From: Campylobacteraceae bacterium | GTDB lineage: Bacteria > Campylobacterota > Campylobacteria > Campylobacterales > Sulfurovaceae | Length of the DNA: 7,607 nt | Direction: 5' to 3' | Assembly (NCBI GenBank): GCA_026995985.1 | Contig: JALWNF010000025.1 | Span: 1 to 7,607, forward strand | Shown: one piece after another, positions 1 to 6,533 of the stretch | Layout: the number at the start of each line of letters is the position of its first letter | Numbering within the stretch: position 1 is the stretch's first letter | The notes under the pieces: model-generated | Database searches by the model: none | The model's input: the letters and a program-made list of their open reading frames with translations, nothing else | Told to the model about the DNA's origin: nothing | Program-made: the position numbers and the translations under genes

Positions 1-281
1 CCACCTTTATAGGGACCAATAGCAGAATTAAACTGTACTCTATACCCTAAATTCGTCTGAATTTTCCCTGTATCATCTATCCAATTCACTCGAAAAATAA
101 TTGTACGCTCTGGAACTATAATTCTCTCCAAAATATTATATTCAATATATCTTCTATCAATATCAAGTAAAGGCTTTAAAGAGTATAAAACCTCTTGAGT
201 TGCCTGATAAAATTCATCTTGTCCAGGAGAGAACTCTTTAATAGAATTTAAAATCTCTTCTATTTTTTTTTCACTTGTCAT
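1..281 (-). CDS. gdhA: NADP-type glutamate dehydrogenase, N-terminal part (cut by window edge)
   Basis: Reading the minus strand from the ATG at 281-279 gives 93 complete codons that run off the window at base 1 with no stop. The translation ends in RVQFNSAIGPYKG, preceded by FRVNWIDDTGKIQTNLGY. This is the highly conserved start of the substrate-binding domain of hexameric glutamate dehydrogenases (ELFV dehydrogenase family). The enzyme reversibly aminates 2-oxoglutarate to glutamate in the cytoplasm. The N-terminal extension with FSPGQDEFYQATQEVLYSL is typical of the roughly 450-residue bacterial NADP-dependent form; the cofactor preference is inferred from this, because the Rossmann domain lies outside the window. 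An AGGAA Shine-Dalgarno (SD) sequence about 9 bases upstream supports the start. The gene is divergent from purL across 101 bp. About four fifths of the protein is missing here only because the window ends. Confidence 0.93.
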   Translation of the reverse strand, partial: MTSEKKIEEILNSIKEFSPGQDEFYQATQEVLYSLKPLLDIDRRYIEYNILERIIVPERTIIFRVNWIDDTGKIQTNLGYRVQFNSAIGPYKG

Positions 282-316
282 ATACTCTACTTCCTAAATA
301 TAAAAATTTCATCGCT

Positions 317-325
317 ATCTTAGCA
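317..325 (-). promoter_or_regulatory. Putative extended -10 promoter of gdhA
   Basis: On the minus strand the bases read TGCTAAGAT, an extended -10 (TGN followed by TAAGAT). It lies about 36 bases before the gdhA ATG, which would give a leader of roughly 29 bases containing the AGGAA SD. No convincing -35 is visible, which is usual for the major sigma factor in Campylobacterota. The start site is predicted, not shown. Confidence 0.45.
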
Positions 326-334
326 CTTTTCTAC

Positions 335-340
335 TAAAAT
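335..340 (+). promoter_or_regulatory. Putative -10 promoter of purL
   Basis: TAAAAT lies 42 bases before the purL ATG and follows a T-rich stretch (cacttttctac), consistent with a sigma-70-type -10 element. The implied leader is about 36 bases and carries the AGGAAA SD at 368-373. It sits only about 10 bp from the opposing gdhA -10, so the two promoters are back to back. Other AT-rich hexamers occur in this spacer, so the call is tentative. Confidence 0.4.
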
Positions 341-382
341 AACGCAGAAAAAAATCCCCCTTATATTAGGAAACTAAACATA

Positions 383-2611
383 ATGTCAAAACCATTAGAA
401 AACTTAGATGAAGTGCTTAGAAGCCATAAACTCTCAAAAGAGGAGTATAACCATATTTTAGAGATTTTAGATGGAAGACACCCAAACATTGTAGAGCTTG
501 GAATATTCTCTGCTATGTGGTCTGAACACTGCTCTTATAAATCTAGTAAAAAATACCTAAACGGTTTTCCAACTAAAGCTCCTTGGGTTATTCAAGGACC
601 AGGAGAAAATGCAGGTGTTATAGATATTGGTGGAGGTATGGCTGCTGTCTTTAAGATGGAGTCACATAACCACCCAAGCTTTATTGAACCTTATCAAGGT
701 GCAGCCACTGGCGTTGGTGGAATCTTAAGAGATGTATTTACTATGGGTGCTAGACCTGTAGCAAATCTAAATGCTCTACGTTTTGGAAATATTACAAACA
801 AAGATAAAACTGCTAAATATCAAAGACACTTGGTTAAAGGGGTTGCTGAGGGAATTGGTGGTTATGGAAACTGTATGGGTGTTCCTACTATTGGCGGAGA
901 GTGTAGCTTTGATGAGTCTTATAATGGAAACATATTAGTAAATGCCTTCTCTTTAGGGCTTTGTAAAAAAGATGAAATATTCTTAGGAATCGCAGAGGGA
1001 ATTGGAAATACAGTTATGTATGTGGGTTCTAAAACAGGACGCGATGGGCTTGGTGGAGCTGTTATGAGTTCAGATAGCTTTACGGAGGAGTCAAAATCAC
1101 TTCGTCCTACCGTTCAAGTTGGTGACCCATTTATTGAAAAACTCCTTTTAGAAGCATGTTTAGAGCTTTTTAAGACTAAAGATGTTGTTGTTGGTATTCA
1201 AGATATGGGTGCAGCAGGACTCACCTCATCAGCTTTTGAGATGGCAGGTAAATCTGGAGCTGGAATGGTGATGTACCTAGACCAAGTTCCTGCTCGTGAA
1301 GAGGGAATGACCCCTTATGAGTTCATGCTCTCTGAGTCTCAAGAGCGTATGTTGGTCTGTGTAAAAAAGGGGAAAGAGCAAGAGGTTATTGACATTTTTG
1401 AGAAGTGGGATTTAGATGTAGCTGTTATTGGAGAGGTGACCGATACTGGTCGCATGGAGCTTATGTGGCATGGTGAAAAGGTGTGTGACATGCCTATTGC
1501 ACCTGTAAGTGAAGAGGCTCCTGTACTTAACCGTCCTACCTCTCGCCCTACTTATCTTGATGAGATTTCTAAAAAGGGCATTGACTCTTATGAAAAGGTT
1601 AACAACCAAGAGGCATTTGAAAAACTTATTGCCTCTATGGAAGTAGTTGATAAAGGGTGGATTTATGAGCAGTATGACTCAATGGTTCAAACTAATACTA
1701 CAAAAGCCCCTGGTAGCTTAGATGCATCTTGCATTAGAGTAAAAGAGAATGGAAAAGCTTTGGCTATGTCATCAGACTGTAATCCTCGCTACTGCTATAT
1801 TGACCCTAAAAAGGGTGCTGCTTTAGCTGTTATGGAGTCTGGTCGAAATGTAGCTATGTCTGGGGCTAAACCTCTTGCTATTACAGATTGTCTAAACTTT
1901 GGAAATCCAGAGAACCCAGAGGTGATGTGGCAGTTTGCCCAAGCATGTGAAGGGATTAAAGAGGCTTGTTTAGAGCTTAATACACCTGTAGTTTCAGGAA
2001 ATGTATCTCTTTACAATGAAACAAATGGCGTATCGGTCTACCCTACTCCTACTATTGCTATGGTTGGACTAAATGAAGATGAGAAAAGGGTACTTCCATC
2101 TTACTTCCAAGAAGATGAGAACCATCTAATCTTAGTGGGGGATACTACAGGTGAGTTTGGTGGTTCACTCTACCTAAAAGAGCTATTTGGTGAAACAGTT
2201 GGAAGACTAGCTAAAATTGATTATAAAAAAGAGTTAGCTCTTTGGAATTTAGTTATAGAAGCAAATAGACAAGGGCTCATATGCTCTGCTAAAGATTTAA
2301 GTTCAGGTGGTATTGCTATTGCTTTGGCTAAAATGGCCGCTCTTTCAGGTCGTGGTGTTGTTGTAGGAATTAGACTCAAAGATAAACGATATATTTTTGA
2401 TGAGTCTCAAAGCAGAGCTATTTTAGAAGTAAATTCAGAAGAGAATCTTGAAGCAGTTATATCTATGGCTAAAGAGCTTGGACTTACTACTGATATTATT
2501 GGTAAGATAACAGGCAGTATTGTTAAAATTAATGATATCAAGATAAGTGTAGAGAGACTCCAAGAGATATACTTTGGTAGGTTTAAAGAGATTGTTGAAC
2601 AAGATATATAA
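383..2611 (+). CDS. purL: Phosphoribosylformylglycinamidine synthase, subunit PurL
   Basis: PurL carries out the fourth step of purine synthesis, the ATP-dependent conversion of FGAR to FGAM, using ammonia delivered from glutamine. At 742 residues it is the small form, which lacks a fused glutaminase. By family knowledge it works in a cytoplasmic complex with PurQ and PurS, neither of which is in this window. Visible landmarks are the catalytic-type [11 protein letters not shown] (45-55, His49), KMESHNHPS (91-99), [12 protein letters not shown] (106-117), [10 protein letters not shown] (271-280) and MLSESQERM (315-323). The second half contains NFGNP (505-509), [11 protein letters not shown] (536-546), GEFGGSLY (590-597) and [15 protein letters not shown] (638-652). 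This matches the duplicated ATP-grasp-unlike PurM/PurL fold in full length, with no frameshift. The start is the ATG 9 bases after AGGAAA. The gene stands alone on its strand; downstream genes are convergent. Confidence 0.98.
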   Translation: MSKPLENLDEVLRSHKLSKEEYNHILEILDGRHPNIVELGIFSAMWSEHCSYKSSKKYLNGFPTKAPWVIQGPGENAGVIDIGGGMAAVFKMESHNHPSFIEPYQGAATGVGGILRDVFTMGARPVANLNALRFGNITNKDKTAKYQRHLVKGVAEGIGGYGNCMGVPTIGGECSFDESYNGNILVNAFSLGLCKKDEIFLGIAEGIGNTVMYVGSKTGRDGLGGAVMSSDSFTEESKSLRPTVQVGDPFIEKLLLEACLELFKTKDVVVGIQDMGAAGLTSSAFEMAGKSGAGMVMYLDQVPAREEGMTPYEFMLSESQERMLVCVKKGKEQEVIDIFEKWDLDVAVIGEVTDTGRMELMWHGEKVCDMPIAPVSEEAPVLNRPTSRPTYLDEISKKGIDSYEKVNNQEAFEKLIASMEVVDKGWIYEQYDSMVQTNTTKAPGSLDASCIRVKENGKALAMSSDCNPRYCYIDPKKGAALAVMESGRNVAMSGAKPLAITDCLNFGNPENPEVMWQFAQACEGIKEACLELNTPVVSGNVSLYNETNGVSVYPTPTIAMVGLNEDEKRVLPSYFQEDENHLILVGDTTGEFGGSLYLKELFGETVGRLAKIDYKKELALWNLVIEANRQGLICSAKDLSSGGIAIALAKMAALSGRGVVVGIRLKDKRYIFDESQSRAILEVNSEENLEAVISMAKELGLTTDIIGKITGSIVKINDIKISVERLQEIYFGRFKEIVEQDI

Positions 2612-2613
2612 AA

Positions 2614-2635
2614 GAGAGCCTAAAAAAGGACTCTC
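2614..2635 (-). terminator. Hairpin between convergent purL and the small exported protein gene
   Basis: A stem of GAGAG + CC pairs with GG + CTCTC around a 7-base loop, with one bulged base at 2630. On the minus strand the stem is followed directly by TTTTATATAT, a fair U-rich tail, so it looks best as the terminator of the minus-strand gene ending at 2672. Read on the plus strand, just 2 bases after the purL stop, the tail is CCAAAAAG followed by TTTATTTATT. As a purL terminator it would therefore be weak. It may serve both convergent genes. Confidence 0.6.
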
Positions 2636-2671
2636 CCAAAAAGTTTATTTATTAGAATTAGAAATAGTATA

Positions 2672-3046
2672 TTATACACACTCATATAAATCAGTATTTG
2701 CTATATGTACTGGCTTTTTATTGTTATCACAAAAATAGTTAGATGTTGGTAGATTTTGATTTAAAATTTTATCTTCAACCCTTTCTATAGGTTCAACTAT
2801 TCTATTTTTTCTATAATAATCCTCTTGCCCATCTACAGTTGCATCTTCCTCCTCTATAACATTATAGTAAAAATTACCATCAGATGGTACAGTGTGAGTT
2901 TTAGGCTCACTTTTTTGAGATACTTCTTTTGCTTTTAAATTATTTAAATCTACAGTGCATGTAGGGCAATCTCCTTGTGCAAACAGGCTTGAAACAAGTA
3001 GTAATGTAGATAAAACTCCCATACCTAGTGATTTTCTGTACATCAT
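2672..3046 (-). CDS. Small exported protein with four cysteines, function unknown
   Basis: This encodes 124 residues when started at the ATG at 3046; the adjacent ATG at 3043 is an equally possible start. I do not recognise the family. The N-terminus is a clear Sec signal peptide: Met-Met-Tyr-Arg-Lys, a hydrophobic core (VLSTLLLVSSLF), then a likely signal peptidase I site after LFA (residue 23). There is no lipobox, so the mature protein of about 101 residues should be periplasmic or secreted. It begins QGDCPTC (Cys27, Cys30), continues through a Lys-rich then acidic, low-complexity middle (IEEED at 64-68), and ends with FCDNN...LYECV (Cys106, Cys123). Four cysteines in two terminal pairs suggest disulfides or metal binding, but this is inference. 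A longer reading frame extends upstream to 3118. I reject it because it would place the strong SD and the promoter inside the gene and bury the signal peptide. Confidence 0.8.
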   Translation of the reverse strand: MMYRKSLGMGVLSTLLLVSSLFAQGDCPTCTVDLNNLKAKEVSQKSEPKTHTVPSDGNFYYNVIEEEDATVDGQEDYYRKNRIVEPIERVEDKILNQNLPTSNYFCDNNKKPVHIANTDLYECV

Positions 3047-3053
3047 CTCTTTT

Positions 3054-3059
3054 CTCCTT
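3054..3059 (-). promoter_or_regulatory. Strong ribosome binding site that sets the start of the small exported protein
   Basis: AAGGAG on the minus strand lies 7 bases before the ATG at 3046 and 10 bases before the ATG at 3043. It is among the best SD matches in the window. It fixes the start at the first residue of the signal peptide rather than at the upstream in-frame ATG at 3118. Confidence 0.8.
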
Positions 3060-3089
3060 AATCTTAGATAATTTTCTTTTCCTAGTATT

Positions 3090-3098
3090 ATTATGACA
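3090..3098 (-). promoter_or_regulatory. Extended -10 promoter of the small exported protein gene
   Basis: The minus strand reads TGTCATAAT, an extended -10 (TGN + CATAAT). It is preceded immediately by an 8-base T tract and then by repeated A/T tracts further upstream. The implied leader is about 37 bases and ends in the AAGGAG SD. This organisation, with a good -10, no -35 and phased T-rich stretches, is what is known for Campylobacter sigma-70 promoters. It indicates the gene has its own promoter rather than depending on bpt read-through. Confidence 0.6.
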
Positions 3099-3105
3099 AA
3101 AAAAA

Positions 3106-3257
3106 GTGAAAATAACAAATAAAAGCAGTGAGTTTTTTGTGAAAAATGGAAAAAAAAGTCATTTTTGAGCAGTAATAATAAAAAAAAACAACATAAAAAA
3201 ATATTCTATACGTTTATATAATATCTAAATGTTATTTTATATTAAATTTTGTTTATT
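3106..3257. other. AT-tract-rich spacer between bpt and the small exported protein gene
   Basis: This stretch is almost free of G and C and holds no plausible gene. Homopolymeric A or T tracts of 4-9 bases begin near 3109, 3121, 3133, 3142, 3150, 3162, 3180 and 3195. Several are about 10-12 bp apart, which would favour intrinsic bending upstream of the minus-strand promoter at 3090-3098. A 7-bp AT-only-type inverted repeat (AAAAATG at 3142-3148, CATTTTT at 3160-3166) is present but too weak to call a bpt terminator. Confidence 0.5.
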
Positions 3258-4016
3258 TTAGTCTCTTAAAAATGGTTGCCATTGGCTAACTTCATCTAAT
3301 TTTGGAAAACCATCAAGAATTTCTTGAGGTTGAAATTTTGTTTTATAGGCAAAAGCTTTACACCCATCTACCCAATATCCAAGGTAAATCCAATCTAAAT
3401 CTAAAACCTTTGCTAATTCAATCTGATAGAGTAGAGAGTATGTTCCTAAAGATAGAGAGGGATAGTCTGGGTCATAATAGAAGTAAATAGATGAGATACC
3501 ATCATCTAAAATATCTATTAAGTCTACACCAATTAATTTTCCATCTTTAATATAAAGAACCTCTTTACCAAAGTCCCAAGCTCCCTCTACAAAGTTCTCT
3601 CTATACTCTCTTGGAGATATATTTCTATGAGACCATTTATCTTTTTGATGCTTAAAGGCATGATACTTATTATAGAGTTCAATATGTGCTCCAGAGAGTG
3701 TTGGCTTTTGAATAATAATCTCAGTCTCTCTATTACGTTTAATAGCCTTTTTTTGAGATTTTCGTAATTTAAAATCCTTTACACTAATACGAACCGATTT
3801 GCACTCATTACACCCTTTACATATTGGGTGAAAATAGTAGCAACCAAAACGTCTCCAGCCACGATTAATAAGAGCAGTATTGTAAGCTTTTGTTGCACGT
3901 TCAATATACTTATAACTCATACGTACACTTCTACCCTCTAAGTAAGCACATTCATAATCTAACATTGAAAAATCTGTTGACTCTGGTACCTCTTCTGTAA
4001 ATCTTTTTTCATTCAT
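3258..4016 (-). CDS. bpt: Aspartate/glutamate leucyltransferase (Bpt)
   Basis: Bpt moves leucine from Leu-tRNA onto proteins with an N-terminal Asp or Glu, making them ClpS/ClpAP-type N-degron substrates in the cytoplasm. The 252-residue protein has the ATE N-terminal domain first: Cys23 in DYECAYLEGRSVR, then NRGWRRFGCYYFHPICKGCNE with Cys59, Cys66, Cys69 and Cys72. The GNAT-like ATE C-terminal domain follows: YNKYHAFKHQKDKW (115-128), GKLIGVDLIDIL (159-170), SSIYFYYDPDY (175-185), SLGTYSLLYQIELAK (189-203) and YLGYWVDGCKAFAYKTKFQPQE (211-232). Length and motif order match bacterial Bpt. ATE-family cysteines of this region have been linked to metal or Fe-S binding in eukaryotic Ate1; that it applies here is inference. 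The start ATG at 4016 has no SD upstream. The gene is divergent from the five-gene run that begins at 4089. Confidence 0.95.
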   Translation of the reverse strand: MNEKRFTEEVPESTDFSMLDYECAYLEGRSVRMSYKYIERATKAYNTALINRGWRRFGCYYFHPICKGCNECKSVRISVKDFKLRKSQKKAIKRNRETEIIIQKPTLSGAHIELYNKYHAFKHQKDKWSHRNISPREYRENFVEGAWDFGKEVLYIKDGKLIGVDLIDILDDGISSIYFYYDPDYPSLSLGTYSLLYQIELAKVLDLDWIYLGYWVDGCKAFAYKTKFQPQEILDGFPKLDEVSQWQPFLRD

Positions 4017-4023
4017 AAGTGCG

Positions 4024-4029
4024 ATTTTA
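4024..4029 (-). promoter_or_regulatory. Alternative -10-like element placing transcription start at the bpt ATG
   Basis: TAAAAT on the minus strand ends 7 bases before the bpt ATG. If it is used, the transcript would begin at or next to the A of the start codon, giving a leaderless mRNA. That would fit the absence of any SD. It competes with the perfect TATAAT at 4050-4045, so this is a hypothesis. Confidence 0.3.
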
Positions 4030-4044
4030 TCTAAAAAATTTCAA

Positions 4045-4050
4045 ATTATA
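4045..4050 (-). promoter_or_regulatory. Consensus -10 (TATAAT) for bpt
   Basis: A perfect TATAAT lies on the minus strand, 28 bases before the bpt ATG and preceded by a T-rich stretch. The implied leader of about 22 bases contains no purine-rich SD. It shares bases with the plus-strand -10 candidates at 4047-4057, so the two divergent promoters are interlocked. Confidence 0.5.
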
Positions 4051-4057
4051 GTAAAAT
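4047..4057 (+). promoter_or_regulatory. Overlapping -10 candidates for the five-gene operon
   Basis: Two plus-strand hexamers, TATAGT (4047-4052) and TAAAAT (4052-4057), lie 32-42 bases before the TTG start at 4089. Both follow A/T tracts. Either would give a leader of about 25-30 bases carrying the AAGGAG SD. I cannot tell which is used. Confidence 0.4.
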
Positions 4058-4077
4058 TACACCTATTTTTATTTTTA

Positions 4078-4083
4078 AAGGAG
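4078..4083 (+). promoter_or_regulatory. Ribosome binding site that supports a TTG start
   Basis: AAGGAG ends 5 bases before the TTG at 4089. No ATG or GTG in frame is better placed, and the family's conserved N-terminus (LYQPSSGYAYNSDS) begins two codons later, so this SD decides for the TTG start. Confidence 0.8.
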
Positions 4084-4088
4084 TCAAT

Positions 4089-4784
4089 TTGTATCTATAT
4101 CAGCCATCTAGTGGGTATGCTTACAATAGTGACTCTATCTTTCTTTACGATTTTATATCTCAATTCAACCCAAGAGGTAGACTCCTAGATGTAGGTTGTG
4201 GTGTAGGAGTTATCTCTCTTCTTTTAACAAGAGATTTTCCTATTGAAACTCATATTATTGACAAACAAGAGCTTATGATAAAGTATGCCAAACACAACTT
4301 CTCTCTTAATAAGTTAGATGTTACTGCCTATTTAGGAGATTTTCAAGAGTTTCAAGAGAATATAAAATATGACTTTATTATCTCTAATCCACCATTTTAC
4401 GATAGCAATGTTATACAATCTAAAAATAAACACTTAAATATTGCTCGTTATGCACATCATCTACCTATAGATAGCTTTATCAAAAAAGTAAAGAGGCTTC
4501 TAAGACCAAGAGGATACTTTATTTTCTGCTATGATGCAAAACAGATTGATAAACTACTTTATAGATTAAGAGAGGAGAAGATAAATCCTGAACAGATACG
4601 TTTTGTTCACTCTAAAATAGATAGAGAGGCAAAGCTTGTTATGATTTCTGCAAGACTAAATTCTAAATCTTTAACAAAAATTTTACCTCCATTTATTGTA
4701 TTTAATGAAAAAAGTGTCTATAATAAAGAAGCAAGAAAGGCTTTTGAAAAAGCGGGGACACAAAGTATCAAGGGAGACTATTAG
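4089..4784 (+). CDS. TrmN6-like tRNA1(Val) adenine-N6 methyltransferase family protein
   Basis: This is a 231-residue class I SAM-dependent methyltransferase of the TrmN6/YfiC group (COG4123 type), which in E. coli makes m6A37 in tRNA1(Val). The SAM-binding motif I is LLDVGCGVGV (32-41), an acidic residue follows at the second strand (HIIDKQ), and the catalytic amino-methyltransferase motif is NPPF (100-103) in DFIISNPPFYDS. The N-terminal QPSSGYAYNSDSIFLYDF and the C-terminal YNKEARKAFEKAG also fit the group. Specificity for A37 of tRNA(Val) is inferred from the family, and this lineage may modify a different tRNA. The start is TTG, chosen because of the adjacent AAGGAG and the family alignment. 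It is the first gene of a compact run, and the next start follows its TAG by 3 bases. Confidence 0.85.
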   Translation: MYLYQPSSGYAYNSDSIFLYDFISQFNPRGRLLDVGCGVGVISLLLTRDFPIETHIIDKQELMIKYAKHNFSLNKLDVTAYLGDFQEFQENIKYDFIISNPPFYDSNVIQSKNKHLNIARYAHHLPIDSFIKKVKRLLRPRGYFIFCYDAKQIDKLLYRLREEKINPEQIRFVHSKIDREAKLVMISARLNSKSLTKILPPFIVFNEKSVYNKEARKAFEKAGTQSIKGDY

Positions 4785-4787
4785 CTT

Positions 4788-5174
4788 ATGAATATTGGTA
4801 GTATTGTTTCACAAAATGGCTATGAGTATAAATTTAATCCATCTGCATGTGAAACTTGCGAAGGTATATGTTGCACAGGAGAGAGTGGCTATATCTGGGC
4901 AAAATATTCAGAGATAAAAAATATGGCAAACTTTTTAAATCTTACAGTAGAAGAGTTTGCATTAAAATATCTTAAAAAAGTAAAACATCGTTACTCTTTA
5001 GTTGAAAAGAGATTAGATAATGACAACTTTGCCTGTATCTTTTTTAATAATGAATTAAAACAGTGTAGTATATACTCTGTTAGACCAAGTCAGTGTAGAA
5101 CCTTTCCTTTTTGGGAAATATTTAAAAATAACAAAGAAGAGGTAAAAAACGAGTGCCCAGGAATATTAGAATAA
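4788..5174 (+). CDS. YkgJ-family cysteine-cluster protein (putative Zn/Fe-binding)
   Basis: This 128-residue soluble protein has eight cysteines. The cluster CETCEGICC (21-29: Cys21, 24, 28, 29) is followed by Cys83 in FACIFF, Cys93 in KQCSIYSVRPSQC, Cys103 before RTFPFW, and Cys123 in NECPG. This CxxCxxxCC...C...C...C pattern with RPxxCRxFPFW is the signature of the YkgJ/CxxCxxCC family, described as putative zinc- or iron-chelating; no reaction is established. No signal peptide is seen, so it is probably cytoplasmic. An AGGGAG lies 11 bases before the ATG, inside the end of the preceding gene. Its TAA overlaps the next ATG by one base (TAATG), which suggests translational coupling to the lipoprotein gene. 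The partner in the cell is unknown. Confidence 0.85.
   Translation: MNIGSIVSQNGYEYKFNPSACETCEGICCTGESGYIWAKYSEIKNMANFLNLTVEEFALKYLKKVKHRYSLVEKRLDNDNFACIFFNNELKQCSIYSVRPSQCRTFPFWEIFKNNKEEVKNECPGILE
5159..5163 (+). promoter_or_regulatory. Ribosome binding site that sets the TPR lipoprotein start
   Basis: AGGAA within the last codons of the YkgJ-family gene lies 10 bases before the ATG at 5174. It supports that start over the in-frame GTG at 5153, which would add seven residues ahead of the lipoprotein signal. Confidence 0.55.
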
Positions 5175-6520
5175 TGAATAGAACTATGATTAGCTTATTA
5201 GGATTTACAGCTCTATACCTTGTTGGTTGTAGTAGCACATACCATGTACCAGAGAGTAGTAAAGTGGTAATTAGTAAGGAAAAACTCCCTACATATAACC
5301 CTAGAAACTTCTTAAAAAAGAGAAAAAGTCACTCTATACCAAATGAAGATGAACTAATAATAAAAGCAATTTGGCTAGAAGAGCAACACAACTATAAAGA
5401 GAGCAATAGACTCTATGCTGAACTCTATGAAAAGACAGGCAAAGAGGAGTATCTTCTCAAAGAGCTTAGTACTGCTTACTATGCAGGTATTATTTCAAAA
5501 AATATACCTAAACTAAAAGAGTACATTAAAAAACACCCAAATAACCTACAGGCTAAAAGACTTCTCCTCTCTTTTACTCTTCAACAAAAAGAGTTTAATC
5601 AAGCTAAAGCAATTTCAGAGGAGTTAATCCAGCAATCAAAACAGGCATTTGACTATGAGCTATCTGCAAACCCATATATATTTACAGGAGACTACCAAAA
5701 GGCTGTTCTACTGCTTGAAAAAGCCTACCAAAGCACAGCAAATGAAGATATTTTACTAAAGATTGTTGCTATTGAGATTAACTATCTTCATCAGATAGAC
5801 AGAGCCATAGAAAGATTAGAACAACATAGAAAAGAAAAAGGGTGTAGCGAAAAGATTTGTCTACAACTTATTAGTATATATGTTCAGCAAAATCGTATAG
5901 ATAGACTTATACCTATATATAAATCTTTAGCAATAACTACAAAAAAAGAGATTTATATTGAAAAGCTTATAGAGAGCTATATATATCTAAAAGACCTAGA
6001 TGGGGCTATTGATTTTTTAGAAAATGAATACCACAACGATACCCTACTATACTCTTTATACATTGAAAATAAAGAGTATAATAAAGCTTATAAGTTAGCA
6101 CAAAAACTTCTTATAGCAACAAAAGACCCTAAATGGTATGCAGAGTCAGCCATAGCACTCTATGAATCTTTAAGTAACAACAGTGACAAAGATGCACTCA
6201 AGCAAGTTGTTAAAGAGTTTGAAAAGGCACTCAATGCTGGTGTTCGTAATCCTGTATATCTAAACTACTATGGATATACTCTTATAGATAAGGATATAGA
6301 CATAAAAAAGGGGGTAAAGATTATTAAAGAGGCACTAACTCAAGAGCCTGAAAATACCTACTTTCTTGACTCATTAGCATGGGGGGAATATAAACTTGGA
6401 GAGTGCAAAAAAGCATATAAGACTATGAAAAAGGTCGTTGAGATTGAAGGACTTAAAGAGAAAGAGATTATTGAACATTGGAATGTAATAAAAAATCAAT
6501 GTAAAGCAACAGATAAATAA
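5174..6520 (+). CDS. TPR-repeat lipoprotein, function unknown
   Basis: The protein has 448 residues when started at the ATG that overlaps the preceding stop. The first 19 residues form a lipoprotein signal: a hydrophobic core ([11 protein letters not shown]), then the lipobox LVGC with Cys19 as lipidation site. Ser at +2 suggests outer-membrane rather than inner-membrane retention by the E. coli rule. The rest is helical and rich in TPR-like units: residues 62-90, 123-156, 161-190 and 265-313 are degenerate. The clearest pair is at 358-423 ([14 protein letters not shown], then [23 protein letters not shown]). TPR lipoproteins usually act as scaffolds for envelope complexes; the partner cannot be read from the sequence. 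The gene is tied to the YkgJ-family gene by the TAATG overlap, and trpC begins 13 bases after its stop. Confidence 0.88.
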   Translation: MNRTMISLLGFTALYLVGCSSTYHVPESSKVVISKEKLPTYNPRNFLKKRKSHSIPNEDELIIKAIWLEEQHNYKESNRLYAELYEKTGKEEYLLKELSTAYYAGIISKNIPKLKEYIKKHPNNLQAKRLLLSFTLQQKEFNQAKAISEELIQQSKQAFDYELSANPYIFTGDYQKAVLLLEKAYQSTANEDILLKIVAIEINYLHQIDRAIERLEQHRKEKGCSEKICLQLISIYVQQNRIDRLIPIYKSLAITTKKEIYIEKLIESYIYLKDLDGAIDFLENEYHNDTLLYSLYIENKEYNKAYKLAQKLLIATKDPKWYAESAIALYESLSNNSDKDALKQVVKEFEKALNAGVRNPVYLNYYGYTLIDKDIDIKKGVKIIKEALTQEPENTYFLDSLAWGEYKLGECKKAYKTMKKVVEIEGLKEKEIIEHWNVIKNQCKATDK

Positions 6521-6533
6521 AAAAGGTAAACAA

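Noticed and set aside
351..362. A-tract followed by a run of five C before purL, considered as phase-variable
   Set aside because: Five C residues are too few for typical slipped-strand variation, and it lies in the leader of an essential-type metabolic gene.
1412..1609. 65-codon open frame on the minus strand
   Set aside because: It lies entirely inside purL, has no SD, and its translation resembles no protein; it is a shadow of the coding strand.
3047..3118. 24-residue N-terminal extension of the small exported protein
   Set aside because: It would run through the strong AAGGAG SD and the -10 box and put a charged stretch before an otherwise normal signal peptide.
3142..3166. AT-rich inverted repeat as a bpt terminator
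   Set aside because: The 7-bp stem has a single G-C pair and an 11-base loop; such repeats are expected by chance in this A/T-tract region.
3302..3490. 62-codon open frame on the plus strand
   Set aside because: It lies wholly within bpt in antisense, with no SD or promoter; bpt is unambiguous.
5153..5173. GTG start seven codons upstream for the TPR lipoprotein
   Set aside because: The ATG at 5174 has an SD, gives a normal 19-residue lipoprotein signal and overlaps the previous stop by one base, which is the commoner arrangement.
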